Shown: one piece after another, positions 1-7,072 of the stretch
Layout of the letters: each line of letters starts with the position of its first letter
How positions within the stretch are numbered: the first letter of the stretch is position 1
Assembly: GCA_943912835.1 (NCBI GenBank)
Contig: CALTVJ010000021.1
Coordinates: forward strand, 1 to 24,773
DNA: 24,773 nucleotides
DNA from: an uncultured Porphyromonas sp.
GTDB taxonomy: Bacteria; Bacteroidota; Bacteroidia; Bacteroidales; Porphyromonadaceae
Direction of reading: 5' to 3'
Notes under the pieces: model-generated
What the model saw: only the letters and a program-made list of their open reading frames with translations
Databases searched by the model: none
Told to the model about the DNA's origin: nothing
Made by a program: the position numbers and the translations under genes

Positions 1-50
1 GCGACGGGAGTTTACTCTTGTAAATGACCAAGCCCGAATGTCGAAAATAA

Positions 51-78
51 CGAAGCGAGTGCCGTGTTATGCAATAGT
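51..78 (-). repeat. Dispersed intergenic repeat, copy 1
   Basis: These 28 bases match 11625-11652 at 26 positions; the two differences are both G/A. In both places the repeat starts shortly after the stop codon of a minus-strand gene (12 bases here, 5 bases at the second site), in the same orientation. The two genes are unrelated. The role is unknown: it could be part of a larger mobile or REP-like element, or a 3'-end processing or termination signal. Confidence 0.6.
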
Positions 79-90
79 CTCTTCATTTGA

Positions 91-687
91 TTAAAGTACC
101 CCTGCGATATCCTTGCCAAGTAACCAGAGATAGTGGTCTAAGTCACGATAAGAGGTTGTCTCGGGCAGCTTGTACACACGGATGAAATCATCGATGATGG
201 CTTTGAAGCGCACATAGTCTTTGAGTTCGTCATTTTTGAACTTGAGCAAACCGTCTCGGGTTCGGAAGGAGCGGAGCATATCATCCACGAAACTATCGTA
301 AATAGGATAGTAGTCTGGATAATGGTCGGCACAATACTTCGTGGCGAAAGAATAGAAATGATACGTTTTGTCTCGAAATGTGACCTTAGCGATGTCTTTG
401 ACCAGCGTTGGGTCGCCTGCCTCAAGACGCTCATCGATATCTAGTTGGTAGATATGCTCAGCGACCCGATACACTCCTTTGATATTGGTGCTATAGAAGG
501 TATTGAGTGCGGCGACCTTGAGCAATACGTGCTCGAACTTTTTGTTGCCACGAAAGTCTCCAGAGAATAATATCTTCAGAGCACGGTCTTCGTCTTGATA
601 GTGCTGAGGATAACGCTCCGACAGATAGCGAGTGATTTCCTCTTGGCTGGGCATGTAGTCTGCCTTAAGTTTGCTGCTTCTCTGCAT
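91..687 (-). CDS. Uncharacterised conserved protein, 198 aa
   Basis: I do not recognise a named function. The protein is soluble, with no signal peptide or membrane segment, and is rich in aromatic and charged residues. Two stretches look like family signatures: LKVAALNTFYSTNI near residues 56-69, and SFATKYCADHYPDYYPIYDS near residues 113-132. From memory these resemble a widespread family of about 200-residue stand-alone proteins in Bacteroidota and Firmicutes with no assigned activity. The ATG at 685-687 is preceded by a good -7 box at 763-770. The gene is divergent from nrdD and has no operon partner inside the window; its downstream side is occupied by repeat copy 1. Confidence 0.8.
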   Translation of the reverse strand: MQRSSKLKADYMPSQEEITRYLSERYPQHYQDEDRALKILFSGDFRGNKKFEHVLLKVAALNTFYSTNIKGVYRVAEHIYQLDIDERLEAGDPTLVKDIAKVTFRDKTYHFYSFATKYCADHYPDYYPIYDSFVDDMLRSFRTRDGLLKFKNDELKDYVRFKAIIDDFIRVYKLPETTSYRDLDHYLWLLGKDIAGVL

Positions 688-762
688 TTGTTTATGAGTT
701 ATTTAGGGTTTAGATTTCTTGTTGCTGTTGATACGCTCTTGCTCAACAGAGTAGTCATAGAA

Positions 763-791
763 CAAATGTAAAAAAAAACAATTCTACCAAA
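763..791 (-). promoter_or_regulatory. Promoter candidate for the gene at 91-687
   Basis: Reading the minus strand, TACATTTG at 770-763 matches the Bacteroidota -7 box TAnnTTTG exactly. A TTTG at 791-788 could be the -33 box, but the spacer is 17 bases, shorter than the usual 19-21. A run of T lies in the spacer. This implies an untranslated leader of roughly 70 bases. Confidence 0.45.
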
Positions 792-896
792 ATTTAATTA
801 AGGGGCAAGCCTTGATAGCCCAGATGCGCCACTTCTCAGAGGGGGAGGATACAATAGGGATAAAAAATACTCTCGCTATGTAGCCGATTTTTCCTT

Positions 897-924
897 CGGT
901 AGACGGACGACAGTCCGTCTACCG
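897..924. repeat. Perfect inverted repeat (12-bp arms, 4-base loop)
   Basis: The arms CGGTAGACGGAC and GTCCGTCTACCG flank GACA. The left side continues a motif (TTCGGTAG, two variable bases, GGACGA at 895-910) that recurs on the minus strand at 12982-12997. No T-tract follows on either strand. Confidence 0.75.
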
Positions 925-1163
925 AGAGGGCGAAGCTCGATCAACCGAGACGATTGAGGTGGCTCAGCTTGGGAAAGTTGAGGACATCGCCATAGTTAGG
1001 TATGGGGAAGTTTCTCAAAGAACGAAGAGCGAACCCTAGATCAAAGAATTTTGAAAAAAACGAAGTCTTGAAGCGAAATTTTTATAGCCGATAAACGGAG
1101 CCTTAAACCCCTGAATATAGACTTAATAAGTTTTTTTAATAAGCCTCTTGGTCACTTGCTAGA

Positions 1164-1195
1164 TTTGCTTTTGTCGGAGTTAAGATATACCTTTG
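1164..1195 (+). promoter_or_regulatory. nrdDG promoter, Bacteroidota type
   Basis: TTTG at 1164-1167, a 20-base spacer and TACCTTTG at 1188-1195 match the -33/-7 consensus (TTTG, 19-21 bases, TAnnTTTG) without a mismatch. Transcription would start near 1200-1203, giving nrdD a leader of about 105 bases. Confidence 0.75.
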
Positions 1196-1224
1196 TTTTA
1201 TCCTCGAAATGGAGCAAAAATAAG

Positions 1225-1240
1225 TACCTAACCTTAGGTA
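1225..1240. promoter_or_regulatory. Palindrome in the nrdD leader, candidate operator
   Basis: TACCTAA-CC-TTAGGTA is a perfect 7-bp inverted repeat with a 2-base centre. It lies about 25-40 bases downstream of the predicted transcription start, where a bound repressor could block elongation. It does not resemble the NrdR box and I cannot assign a regulator. Confidence 0.4.
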
Positions 1241-1306
1241 TATGATGCTTGAATTGGATGAATGGATAGTATTAATTAACTACATAACAAGTAGATATAA
1301 GTTATT

Positions 1307-3706
1307 ATGACGGAGGTAAAACTCAAGGTCCTCAAAAGAGATGGTAAGAGTGAAGACTTTACCGCAAGTAAGATTTATAGAGCCATAGCTAAGGCCTATA
1401 GAGCCGATGATCGCATCGAAAATGAGAGCGAAATTAATGCCCTTATTCATCGTATCGTAGATCGCTTTGTCGAAGCCAAGATTATGACATTGGAGGTAGA
1501 GCAGATACAAGACGCCGTAGAGCGTGAATTGATGTCTATCGCACCTGATGTGGCTAAGAAATATATTATATATAGGGAATGGCGTACTATTGAGCGAGAG
1601 AAACGCACCAACCTCAAGCATACCATGGACGGCATCGTATCGATAGAGAAAAACGATGTCAACCTCGGCAATGCCAATATGAGTGCCTATACACCTGCTG
1701 GGCAGATGATGACCTTTGCATCGGAGGTTACCAAAGACTATGCGATGAAGTACCTTGTTTCGCCTAAATATACCAAGGCACATGCTGAGGGCTTGATACA
1801 CATTCACGACCTTGACTACTATCCTACCAAAACGGCTACTTGCGTGCAGTATGACTTGGGAGAACTCTTTGAGCAAGGCTTCAAGACCAAAAATGGTAGC
1901 ATCCGTCCTCCACAGAGCATTCAAAGCTATGCGACACTGGCGACAATTGTCTTCCAAACCAATCAAAACGAGCAACATGGCGGACAAGCTATCCCTGCTT
2001 TCGATTTCTTTATGGCCCCTGGCGTGCGTAAGACCTTCCACAAGCATCTGCGTGAGCGTTTGCTTTTTACCATAGAGCTAAGGGGCTATGAGCTTCCCAA
2101 AGGATTTGGTGAGGAACTCAAAGAGTTAATCCTTCTTCATGTGCCTAGCCTCCAAACAGAGGATGTCGAGCATCGCCTCCAATCAGCTTTGCAAGTAAAG
2201 GGTTTGGAACTAAGTAGTAAGGAGCTTGAGACGATTTTTCACTCTGCCTATACACTTACCGAGCAAGACACCTACCAAGCTATGGAGGGTTTTATTCATA
2301 ATCTCAACACGATGCATTCTCGTGGTGGTAATCAAGTCGTCTTCAGCTCGATTAACTACGGTACAGACACGAGTCTTGAGGGGCGTATGGTCATTCGCAA
2401 GCTCTTCGAGGCTACAGTCGATGGCTTAGGTAAGGGGGAGATACCTATTTTCCCAATCCAGATATTTAAGGTTAAGGAAGGGGTTAATTTCTCCGAAGCA
2501 GATTATCAAAAGGCAATCAATGACTTTGATGCGGCGTTATCTGGTTCGCTAGCCTTTGAGACACCTAATTTTGATCTCTTGATAGAGGCTTGTCGTACAA
2601 CGAGCCACGCACTCTTCCCCAACTTCGTATTCTTAGACACGAAGTTTAATAAACATGAATCTTGGCGCAGTGATGACCCCAAACGCTACCTACATGAGAT
2701 TGCTACGATGGGTTGCCGTACGCGCGTCTTTGACAACGTCAATGGGCCACGTACCTCAGTCGGACGTGGTAACCTATCATTTACAACGATGAATATGCCA
2801 CGTCTAGCTATCGAGGCGATGCAGACGGCAAAAGATAATCAGCCAAGTGGCGATAAACACAGCATTAGGCGTGAGGCAGTAGAGATTTTCCTTGGTCGTG
2901 TCAGAGAGCTTAGTGTCTTCATCGCCGAGCAACTATATGAGCGTTATCAGTATCAGCGTACAGCATTGGCACGTCAGTTCCCCTTCATGATGGGGAATAA
3001 CGTGTGGAAAGGTGGTGCCAAACTAGACCCACAAGACGAAATCGGAGACGTTTGGCTCTCTGGTACCTTGGGGATAGGCTTTATTGGTGGACACAACGCT
3101 ATGGTGGCTCTCTATGGCGAGGGACATGGGCACAATCAAGAGGCTTGGGATACACTCTATCAAGCAGTAGACACCATACGAGCTGTAGCAGACGAATACA
3201 AACAAAAGTATCATCTCAATTACTCGTGTATCGCCACACCTGCCGAAGGCTTGTCTGGACGATTTACCAAGATGGACCGCAAACGCTATGGAGCAATACT
3301 CGGCGTAAACGATTTGGACTATTATGTCAATTCTTTTCATGTTGATGTGCGTGAGCATATAGGTATGTTTGAGAAGATACAGCGAGAGGCTCCTTTCCAT
3401 GCACTCACAGGCGGAGGACATATCTCTTACATCGAGCTGGACGGCGAAGCTAAAAAGAATGTCGGAGTCATCCTCAAACTCGTCAAGACAATGAAAGATA
3501 CCGAAATCGGTTACGGCTCTATTAATCATCCTGTCGATACTTGTAATGCTTGTGGCTATCGTGGCATCATCTATCATCAGTGCCCCGTATGTAAGAGTGA
3601 GCGTATTGCTCGCCTAAGGCGTATCACCGGTTATCTGACGGGGAACTTAGATAGCTGGAATAGTGCTAAGCAAGCAGAAGAAGCTGACCGTGTGAAGCAT
3701 CGATAA
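1307..3706 (+). CDS. nrdD: Anaerobic (class III) ribonucleoside-triphosphate reductase NrdD
   Basis: This enzyme reduces ribonucleoside triphosphates to deoxyribonucleotides without oxygen, using a glycyl radical made by NrdG. Residues 1-95 form an ATP-cone regulatory domain (VLKRDGKSEDF, then KIYRAI). The catalytic barrel follows, with Cys179 (TATCVQYDL) and Cys470 (MGCRTRVFDN) as the likely active-site cysteines. Near the C-terminus a zinc site is formed by Cys746, Cys749, Cys759 and Cys762, directly before the glycyl-radical motif RITGYL with Gly775. The length of 799 aa is within the family range. The ATG at 1307 starts the ATP-cone at its expected point. nrdG follows after 45 bases. A consensus promoter and a leader palindrome lie upstream. 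Confidence 0.97.
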   Translation: MTEVKLKVLKRDGKSEDFTASKIYRAIAKAYRADDRIENESEINALIHRIVDRFVEAKIMTLEVEQIQDAVERELMSIAPDVAKKYIIYREWRTIEREKRTNLKHTMDGIVSIEKNDVNLGNANMSAYTPAGQMMTFASEVTKDYAMKYLVSPKYTKAHAEGLIHIHDLDYYPTKTATCVQYDLGELFEQGFKTKNGSIRPPQSIQSYATLATIVFQTNQNEQHGGQAIPAFDFFMAPGVRKTFHKHLRERLLFTIELRGYELPKGFGEELKELILLHVPSLQTEDVEHRLQSALQVKGLELSSKELETIFHSAYTLTEQDTYQAMEGFIHNLNTMHSRGGNQVVFSSINYGTDTSLEGRMVIRKLFEATVDGLGKGEIPIFPIQIFKVKEGVNFSEADYQKAINDFDAALSGSLAFETPNFDLLIEACRTTSHALFPNFVFLDTKFNKHESWRSDDPKRYLHEIATMGCRTRVFDNVNGPRTSVGRGNLSFTTMNMPRLAIEAMQTAKDNQPSGDKHSIRREAVEIFLGRVRELSVFIAEQLYERYQYQRTALARQFPFMMGNNVWKGGAKLDPQDEIGDVWLSGTLGIGFIGGHNAMVALYGEGHGHNQEAWDTLYQAVDTIRAVADEYKQKYHLNYSCIATPAEGLSGRFTKMDRKRYGAILGVNDLDYYVNSFHVDVREHIGMFEKIQREAPFHALTGGGHISYIELDGEAKKNVGVILKLVKTMKDTEIGYGSINHPVDTCNACGYRGIIYHQCPVCKSERIARLRRITGYLTGNLDSWNSAKQAEEADRVKHR

Positions 3707-3751
3707 TCGTTTGCATTATTTTGTCCCCAAGGCGACATAGTCATCAAATCG

Positions 3752-4240
3752 ATGAACCTCCTGAATATATACCGAGAAACTATAACAGATGGGGTAGGGC
3801 TACGCTATGCTATTTATTTAGCAGGTTGTAGCCATGCTTGCCCAGGCTGTCACAATCCAGAGAGTTGGCATCCTGAGGCTGGTATACCACTAAGGGAGGA
3901 AATGCTTCGAGATATTGTTGCCGAAATAAAAAGAAATCCCCTCCTTGATGGTATTACCATCTCAGGAGGGGATCCTTTTTATTATCCAGATAAGCTTTTA
4001 GGGCTACTGAAGGTCTTGAAAGAACAGACTGGACTCAATATCTGGTGCTATACAGGCTATACTATAGAGTATCTACTGAGGCACGAGAGATACAAAGCTC
4101 CATTATACTATATAGATACACTTGTTGATGGCCCATTCGTGCAGAGTCTGTTTGACCCCGCATTACCATTTCGTGGGAGTAGCAATCAGCGATTGATCAA
4201 ACAGCCTTACCACTACTTAACGACCACAGAGCACGAGTAA
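3752..4240 (+). CDS. nrdG: Anaerobic ribonucleotide reductase activase NrdG
   Basis: A radical SAM enzyme that abstracts hydrogen from the NrdD glycine (Gly775) to form the glycyl radical. The 4Fe-4S motif CX3CX2C is Cys26, Cys30 and Cys33 (AGCSHACPGCHNPESW). SGGDP near residue 71 is the usual glycine-rich SAM-contact segment. The length of 162 aa is normal. It shares the nrdD transcript. Its last 24 bases overlap the end of mnmG on the opposite strand, so both stop codons lie inside the other gene. Confidence 0.96.
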   Translation: MNLLNIYRETITDGVGLRYAIYLAGCSHACPGCHNPESWHPEAGIPLREEMLRDIVAEIKRNPLLDGITISGGDPFYYPDKLLGLLKVLKEQTGLNIWCYTGYTIEYLLRHERYKAPLYYIDTLVDGPFVQSLFDPALPFRGSSNQRLIKQPYHYLTTTEHE

Positions 4241-6091
4241 CACACTGATATCGTGAGGCGATATCCCTGGGATGCGTGAGGCTTGACCAATAGTTTTGGG
4301 GCGTACTGCTTCAAGTTTTTGGCGTGCCTCAGTCGAGAGAGCACTAAGCTCTGCATAGTTGAGGTGCTCTGGGATATGAACATAATCTAGGCGACTGATT
4401 TTCTCCGCTTGTTCGCGTTCGCGCTGAATATATCCACTATATTTAATCTGTATCTCTGCAGCCTCAATGATTTCTTCTTGTCTATTGGGGATCTCGGCAA
4501 ATAGTCGCCCGAGGGCTGTTACTCGAGATGCAAGCATTTGTAAATTCAGTTGTGGTCTAAGAACCAAATCTATGAGCTTACATCCCTGACGCAAAGGACT
4601 GATGCCCAATTCTTCGAGCCACGGATTGATGCTTTGTGGCTTAATCGAGTAGTTTTGACAAAACTCAATGATTTTATCTCTCCACATTTGTTTCTCCTCA
4701 AGTAGGGCAATACGTTCGGCTGTTGCCAATCCCAATTCGGCTGCCTTAGGCGTTAGGCGCATATCGGCATCATCTTGTCTAAGCAAGATACGATACTCTG
4801 CGCGTGAGGTAAACATACGGTAAGGCTCATCAACACCTTTGGTTACTAAGTCATCAATCAGTACTCCGATATAGGCTTCGCTACGACTTAGGGTAAAGGG
4901 GGCTAAATGGTGTACTTTTTGATGAGCATTGATGCCAGCGATAAGTCCTTGACCAGCTGCCTCCTCGTATCCAGTCGTCCCATTGACTTGCCCAGCCAAA
5001 AAGAGGTTACTGATTACTTTACTTTCTAGTGTATGATGTAGCTGTGTGGGGGCGAAGAAATCATACTCAATGGCATAGCCTGGGCGATAAATCTTCACAT
5101 TACGAAGCTGTGGTATCGCACGTAGAGCCTCTAGTTGTACCTCCAAGGGTAGAGATGAGGAGAAGCCGTTGATGTAATATTCGTTTGTTTCTTCGCCCTC
5201 TGGCTCGAGAAATAGCTGATGTTGCTCTTTGTCGGCAAAGGTGACAATTTTGGTCTCGATACTTGGGCAATAGCGAGGACCTATACTCTGGATTTGTCCG
5301 TTGTATAGGGGAGAACGGTCGAGTGCAGAGCGTAGTACTTCATGGCTCTCTGGTGTCGTATAGAGAGTATAGCAAGGACGCTCTTTAAGTTGTCGAGGAT
5401 TAGAGCTGGGCATATAGCTAAACTTGTGATGCCCCTCATCGCCCCATTGCTCGGTCATCTCTTTGGGATCAAAGCTACGCCCGTCTATGCGAGGGGGAGT
5501 CCCTGTCTTCATACGGTCTGTGCGTAGTCCTAATGCTTTCAATTGCTCGGTGATGCCGTGGCTCGCAGGTTCGCTGATGCGTCCTCCTTCCAGTTTGTGC
5601 TCTCCGAAGTGCATTAGTCCTCCCAAGAATGTTCCAGCCGTCAAGACGACTGTCTCTGCATGGAATGATACTTGTAGTGAAGTCATGACCCCTGATACTC
5701 GTCCCCCTTCGATAAGGAGCTGTTTGACTGTATCTTGCCAGATGTCTAGATTCGGTTCTTTATCAAGCTCTTCTCTCCATGCCTCCATGAAGCGCATACG
5801 ATCGCTTTGTGCTCTTGGGCTCCACATTGCAGGCCCTTTGCTTCTGTTGAGTATGCGAAACTGTATGGCTGTCTTGTCTGTAATCAAGCCCATGCGCCCC
5901 CCAAGAGCGTCAATCTCTCGTACAATTTGCCCTTTGGCAATGCCTCCAACGGCAGGATTACAACTCATTTGCCCAATCTTATTCATATCTTGGGTAATGA
6001 GTAGGGTTTTAGACCCAAGTCGTGCAGCGGCCGCGGCAGCTTCACAGCCTGCGTGCCCAGCACCAATGACAATAACGTCGTATTGTTGCAT
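4217..6091 (-). CDS. mnmG: tRNA uridine-5-carboxymethylaminomethyl modification enzyme MnmG (GidA)
   Basis: Together with MnmE this FAD protein installs the carboxymethylaminomethyl group on wobble U34 of several tRNAs. MnmE is not in this window. The N-terminal FAD-binding Rossmann motif is GAGHAGCEAA (Gly10, Gly12, Gly15). Other family blocks are TAGTFLGGLMHFGE, GTPPRIDGRSF, GYAIEYDFF and GQVNGTTGYEEAAGQG. The C-terminal helical domain ends with a PKTIGQASRIPGISP-type segment. The length of 624 aa is typical. The gene lies 30 bases downstream of fmt and is the last gene of the long minus-strand run. It converges on nrdG with a 24-base coding overlap, and I saw no independent terminator for it. 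Confidence 0.97.
   Translation of the reverse strand: MQQYDVIVIGAGHAGCEAAAAAARLGSKTLLITQDMNKIGQMSCNPAVGGIAKGQIVREIDALGGRMGLITDKTAIQFRILNRSKGPAMWSPRAQSDRMRFMEAWREELDKEPNLDIWQDTVKQLLIEGGRVSGVMTSLQVSFHAETVVLTAGTFLGGLMHFGEHKLEGGRISEPASHGITEQLKALGLRTDRMKTGTPPRIDGRSFDPKEMTEQWGDEGHHKFSYMPSSNPRQLKERPCYTLYTTPESHEVLRSALDRSPLYNGQIQSIGPRYCPSIETKIVTFADKEQHQLFLEPEGEETNEYYINGFSSSLPLEVQLEALRAIPQLRNVKIYRPGYAIEYDFFAPTQLHHTLESKVISNLFLAGQVNGTTGYEEAAGQGLIAGINAHQKVHHLAPFTLSRSEAYIGVLIDDLVTKGVDEPYRMFTSRAEYRILLRQDDADMRLTPKAAELGLATAERIALLEEKQMWRDKIIEFCQNYSIKPQSINPWLEELGISPLRQGCKLIDLVLRPQLNLQMLASRVTALGRLFAEIPNRQEEIIEAAEIQIKYSGYIQREREQAEKISRLDYVHIPEHLNYAELSALSTEARQKLEAVRPKTIGQASRIPGISPHDISVLLVLCGR
4247..4265 (+). terminator. 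Hairpin just after the nrdG stop
   Basis: GATATCG-TGAGG-CGATATC forms a perfect 7-bp stem starting 7 bases after nrdG. No T-run follows, so it is a weak terminator candidate at best. The same bases encode the C-terminal part of MnmG on the other strand, which limits how much they can be read as a dedicated signal. Confidence 0.25.
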
Positions 6092-6121
6092 TATTTATTA
6101 AGTATTCAAGCCTAAATAAGC

Positions 6122-7072
6122 CTATCGTAGACCATTGATGAAATCTACAGAAGACATGGCTTTTTTTCCGGCTAACTGTAAACGTTTTATTCTAAGTATC
6201 CCTTCGGCACAGACAACTTCGATATGCTTTCTCTCAACAAGGATAGCTGTGCCACGAGCTATGCCTTCGTGTCTTGCTTCTTTGTTAATAGCCTCAGCTT
6301 CGTGTACCTTACATTGTATGCTTTCGTCTTTGTCGCACAAAATGATATTTGCCCAAGCTGAGGGGTATGGATTTAAGCCTCGTACGAAGTTTGCCAGAGT
6401 TTGGGCAGGCTGAGCCCAATCAATTAGTGTATTTTCTCTCGTTAGCTTAGGGGCGTGTGATGCTTCTTCACAAAATGAATTTTGTTCCTTGGCTGTCGGT
6501 TCTCCTTCGGCAAATAGGTCGATGGTTTGCATAAGCAAGTCAGCCCCTAAGTACATTAGCTTGTCGTGTACACTGCCTGTAGTATCGGTCGGTGTAATCT
6601 CTATTTTGTCTTGTAGTAAGATATCGCCCGTATCCAACTCGTGCTTCAATCTAAAAGTAGATACGCCCGTTTCCTTATCTCCATTGATAACTGCCCAGTG
6701 TATCGGGGCAGCTCCACGATATCGAGGCAGTAGCGAGCCGTGTAGGTTGATAGTCCCATATTTGGGTAATTGCCAAACAATCTCTGGGAGCATACGGAAG
6801 GCAACGACCACTCCAAGATCGGGTCTCAACTCTCGTAGACGAGCAACGAAACCTTCGTCTTTGAGCTTCTCTGGTTGTAGTACTTCGATGTTTTGGCTTA
6901 GGGCGTAGTCTTTGATTTTGCTAGATTGCAGTTTGAGCCCTCGGCCAGCAGGTTTGTCTGGCATCGTTACAACGGCGCATACATTGTAACCATGCTCCAC
7001 GAGGGCTTGCAAGCTGGGTAGGGCAAAATCTGCCGTTGCCATATATATAAGTCTTAACTTATCACCTTTCAT
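6122..7072 (-). CDS. fmt: Methionyl-tRNA formyltransferase
   Basis: Transfers a formyl group from 10-formyl-tetrahydrofolate to initiator Met-tRNA. The catalytic set Asn109, His111 and Asp147 is present (NLHGSLLPRYRG and HELDTGD) at a constant offset of 3 from the E. coli residues 106, 108 and 144. The folate-binding hydrolase-like domain covers roughly 1-205 and the OB-like C-terminal domain the rest; 316 aa is normal. Its ATG shares one base with the cbiG-cbiF stop (TAATG), which suggests translational coupling. mnmG follows after 30 bases. Confidence 0.97.
   Translation of the reverse strand: MKGDKLRLIYMATADFALPSLQALVEHGYNVCAVVTMPDKPAGRGLKLQSSKIKDYALSQNIEVLQPEKLKDEGFVARLRELRPDLGVVVAFRMLPEIVWQLPKYGTINLHGSLLPRYRGAAPIHWAVINGDKETGVSTFRLKHELDTGDILLQDKIEITPTDTTGSVHDKLMYLGADLLMQTIDLFAEGEPTAKEQNSFCEEASHAPKLTRENTLIDWAQPAQTLANFVRGLNPYPSAWANIILCDKDESIQCKVHEAEAINKEARHEGIARGTAILVERKHIEVVCAEGILRIKRLQLAGKKAMSSVDFINGLR

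Larger units (their letters stand above)
692..1160. other. Gap without a recognisable gene, with hairpins
   Basis: Apart from the promoters at its edges, no ORF with a convincing start or family match was found between the divergent genes. The most regular structure is a perfect 12-bp inverted repeat at 897-908/913-924 with a 4-base loop, extendable by a T-A pair. It has no T-run on either side, so it does not look like an intrinsic terminator. A second hairpin at 963-970/975-982 has 8 pairs, one of them G-U, and a GGGA loop. The rest may be a degraded repeat or an unrecognised RNA. Confidence 0.5.

Noticed and set aside
897..924. The strong hairpin as an intrinsic terminator for a neighbouring gene
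   Set aside because: No T-run follows on either strand, and both flanking genes are transcribed away from it.
941..1075. A short open stretch on the minus strand in the long gap, ending in a plausible-looking peptide (FPKLSHLNRLG, then stop)
   Set aside because: About 40 codons with no ATG start after the preceding stop, no ribosome-binding signal and no family I recognise. It could be the tail of a degraded gene or a repeat, but there is not enough to annotate.
1280..2047. A 255-codon ORF on the minus strand opposite nrdD
   Set aside because: It lies antisense to a firmly identified nrdD, its protein is low in recognisable motifs and rich in Leu, Ile, Cys and His as shadow frames are, and no promoter or family match was seen.
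5463..6101. A 212-codon ORF on the plus strand opposite mnmG
   Set aside because: It is antisense to conserved mnmG codons; the Ser- and Pro-rich composition is typical of a shadow of the MnmG frame.
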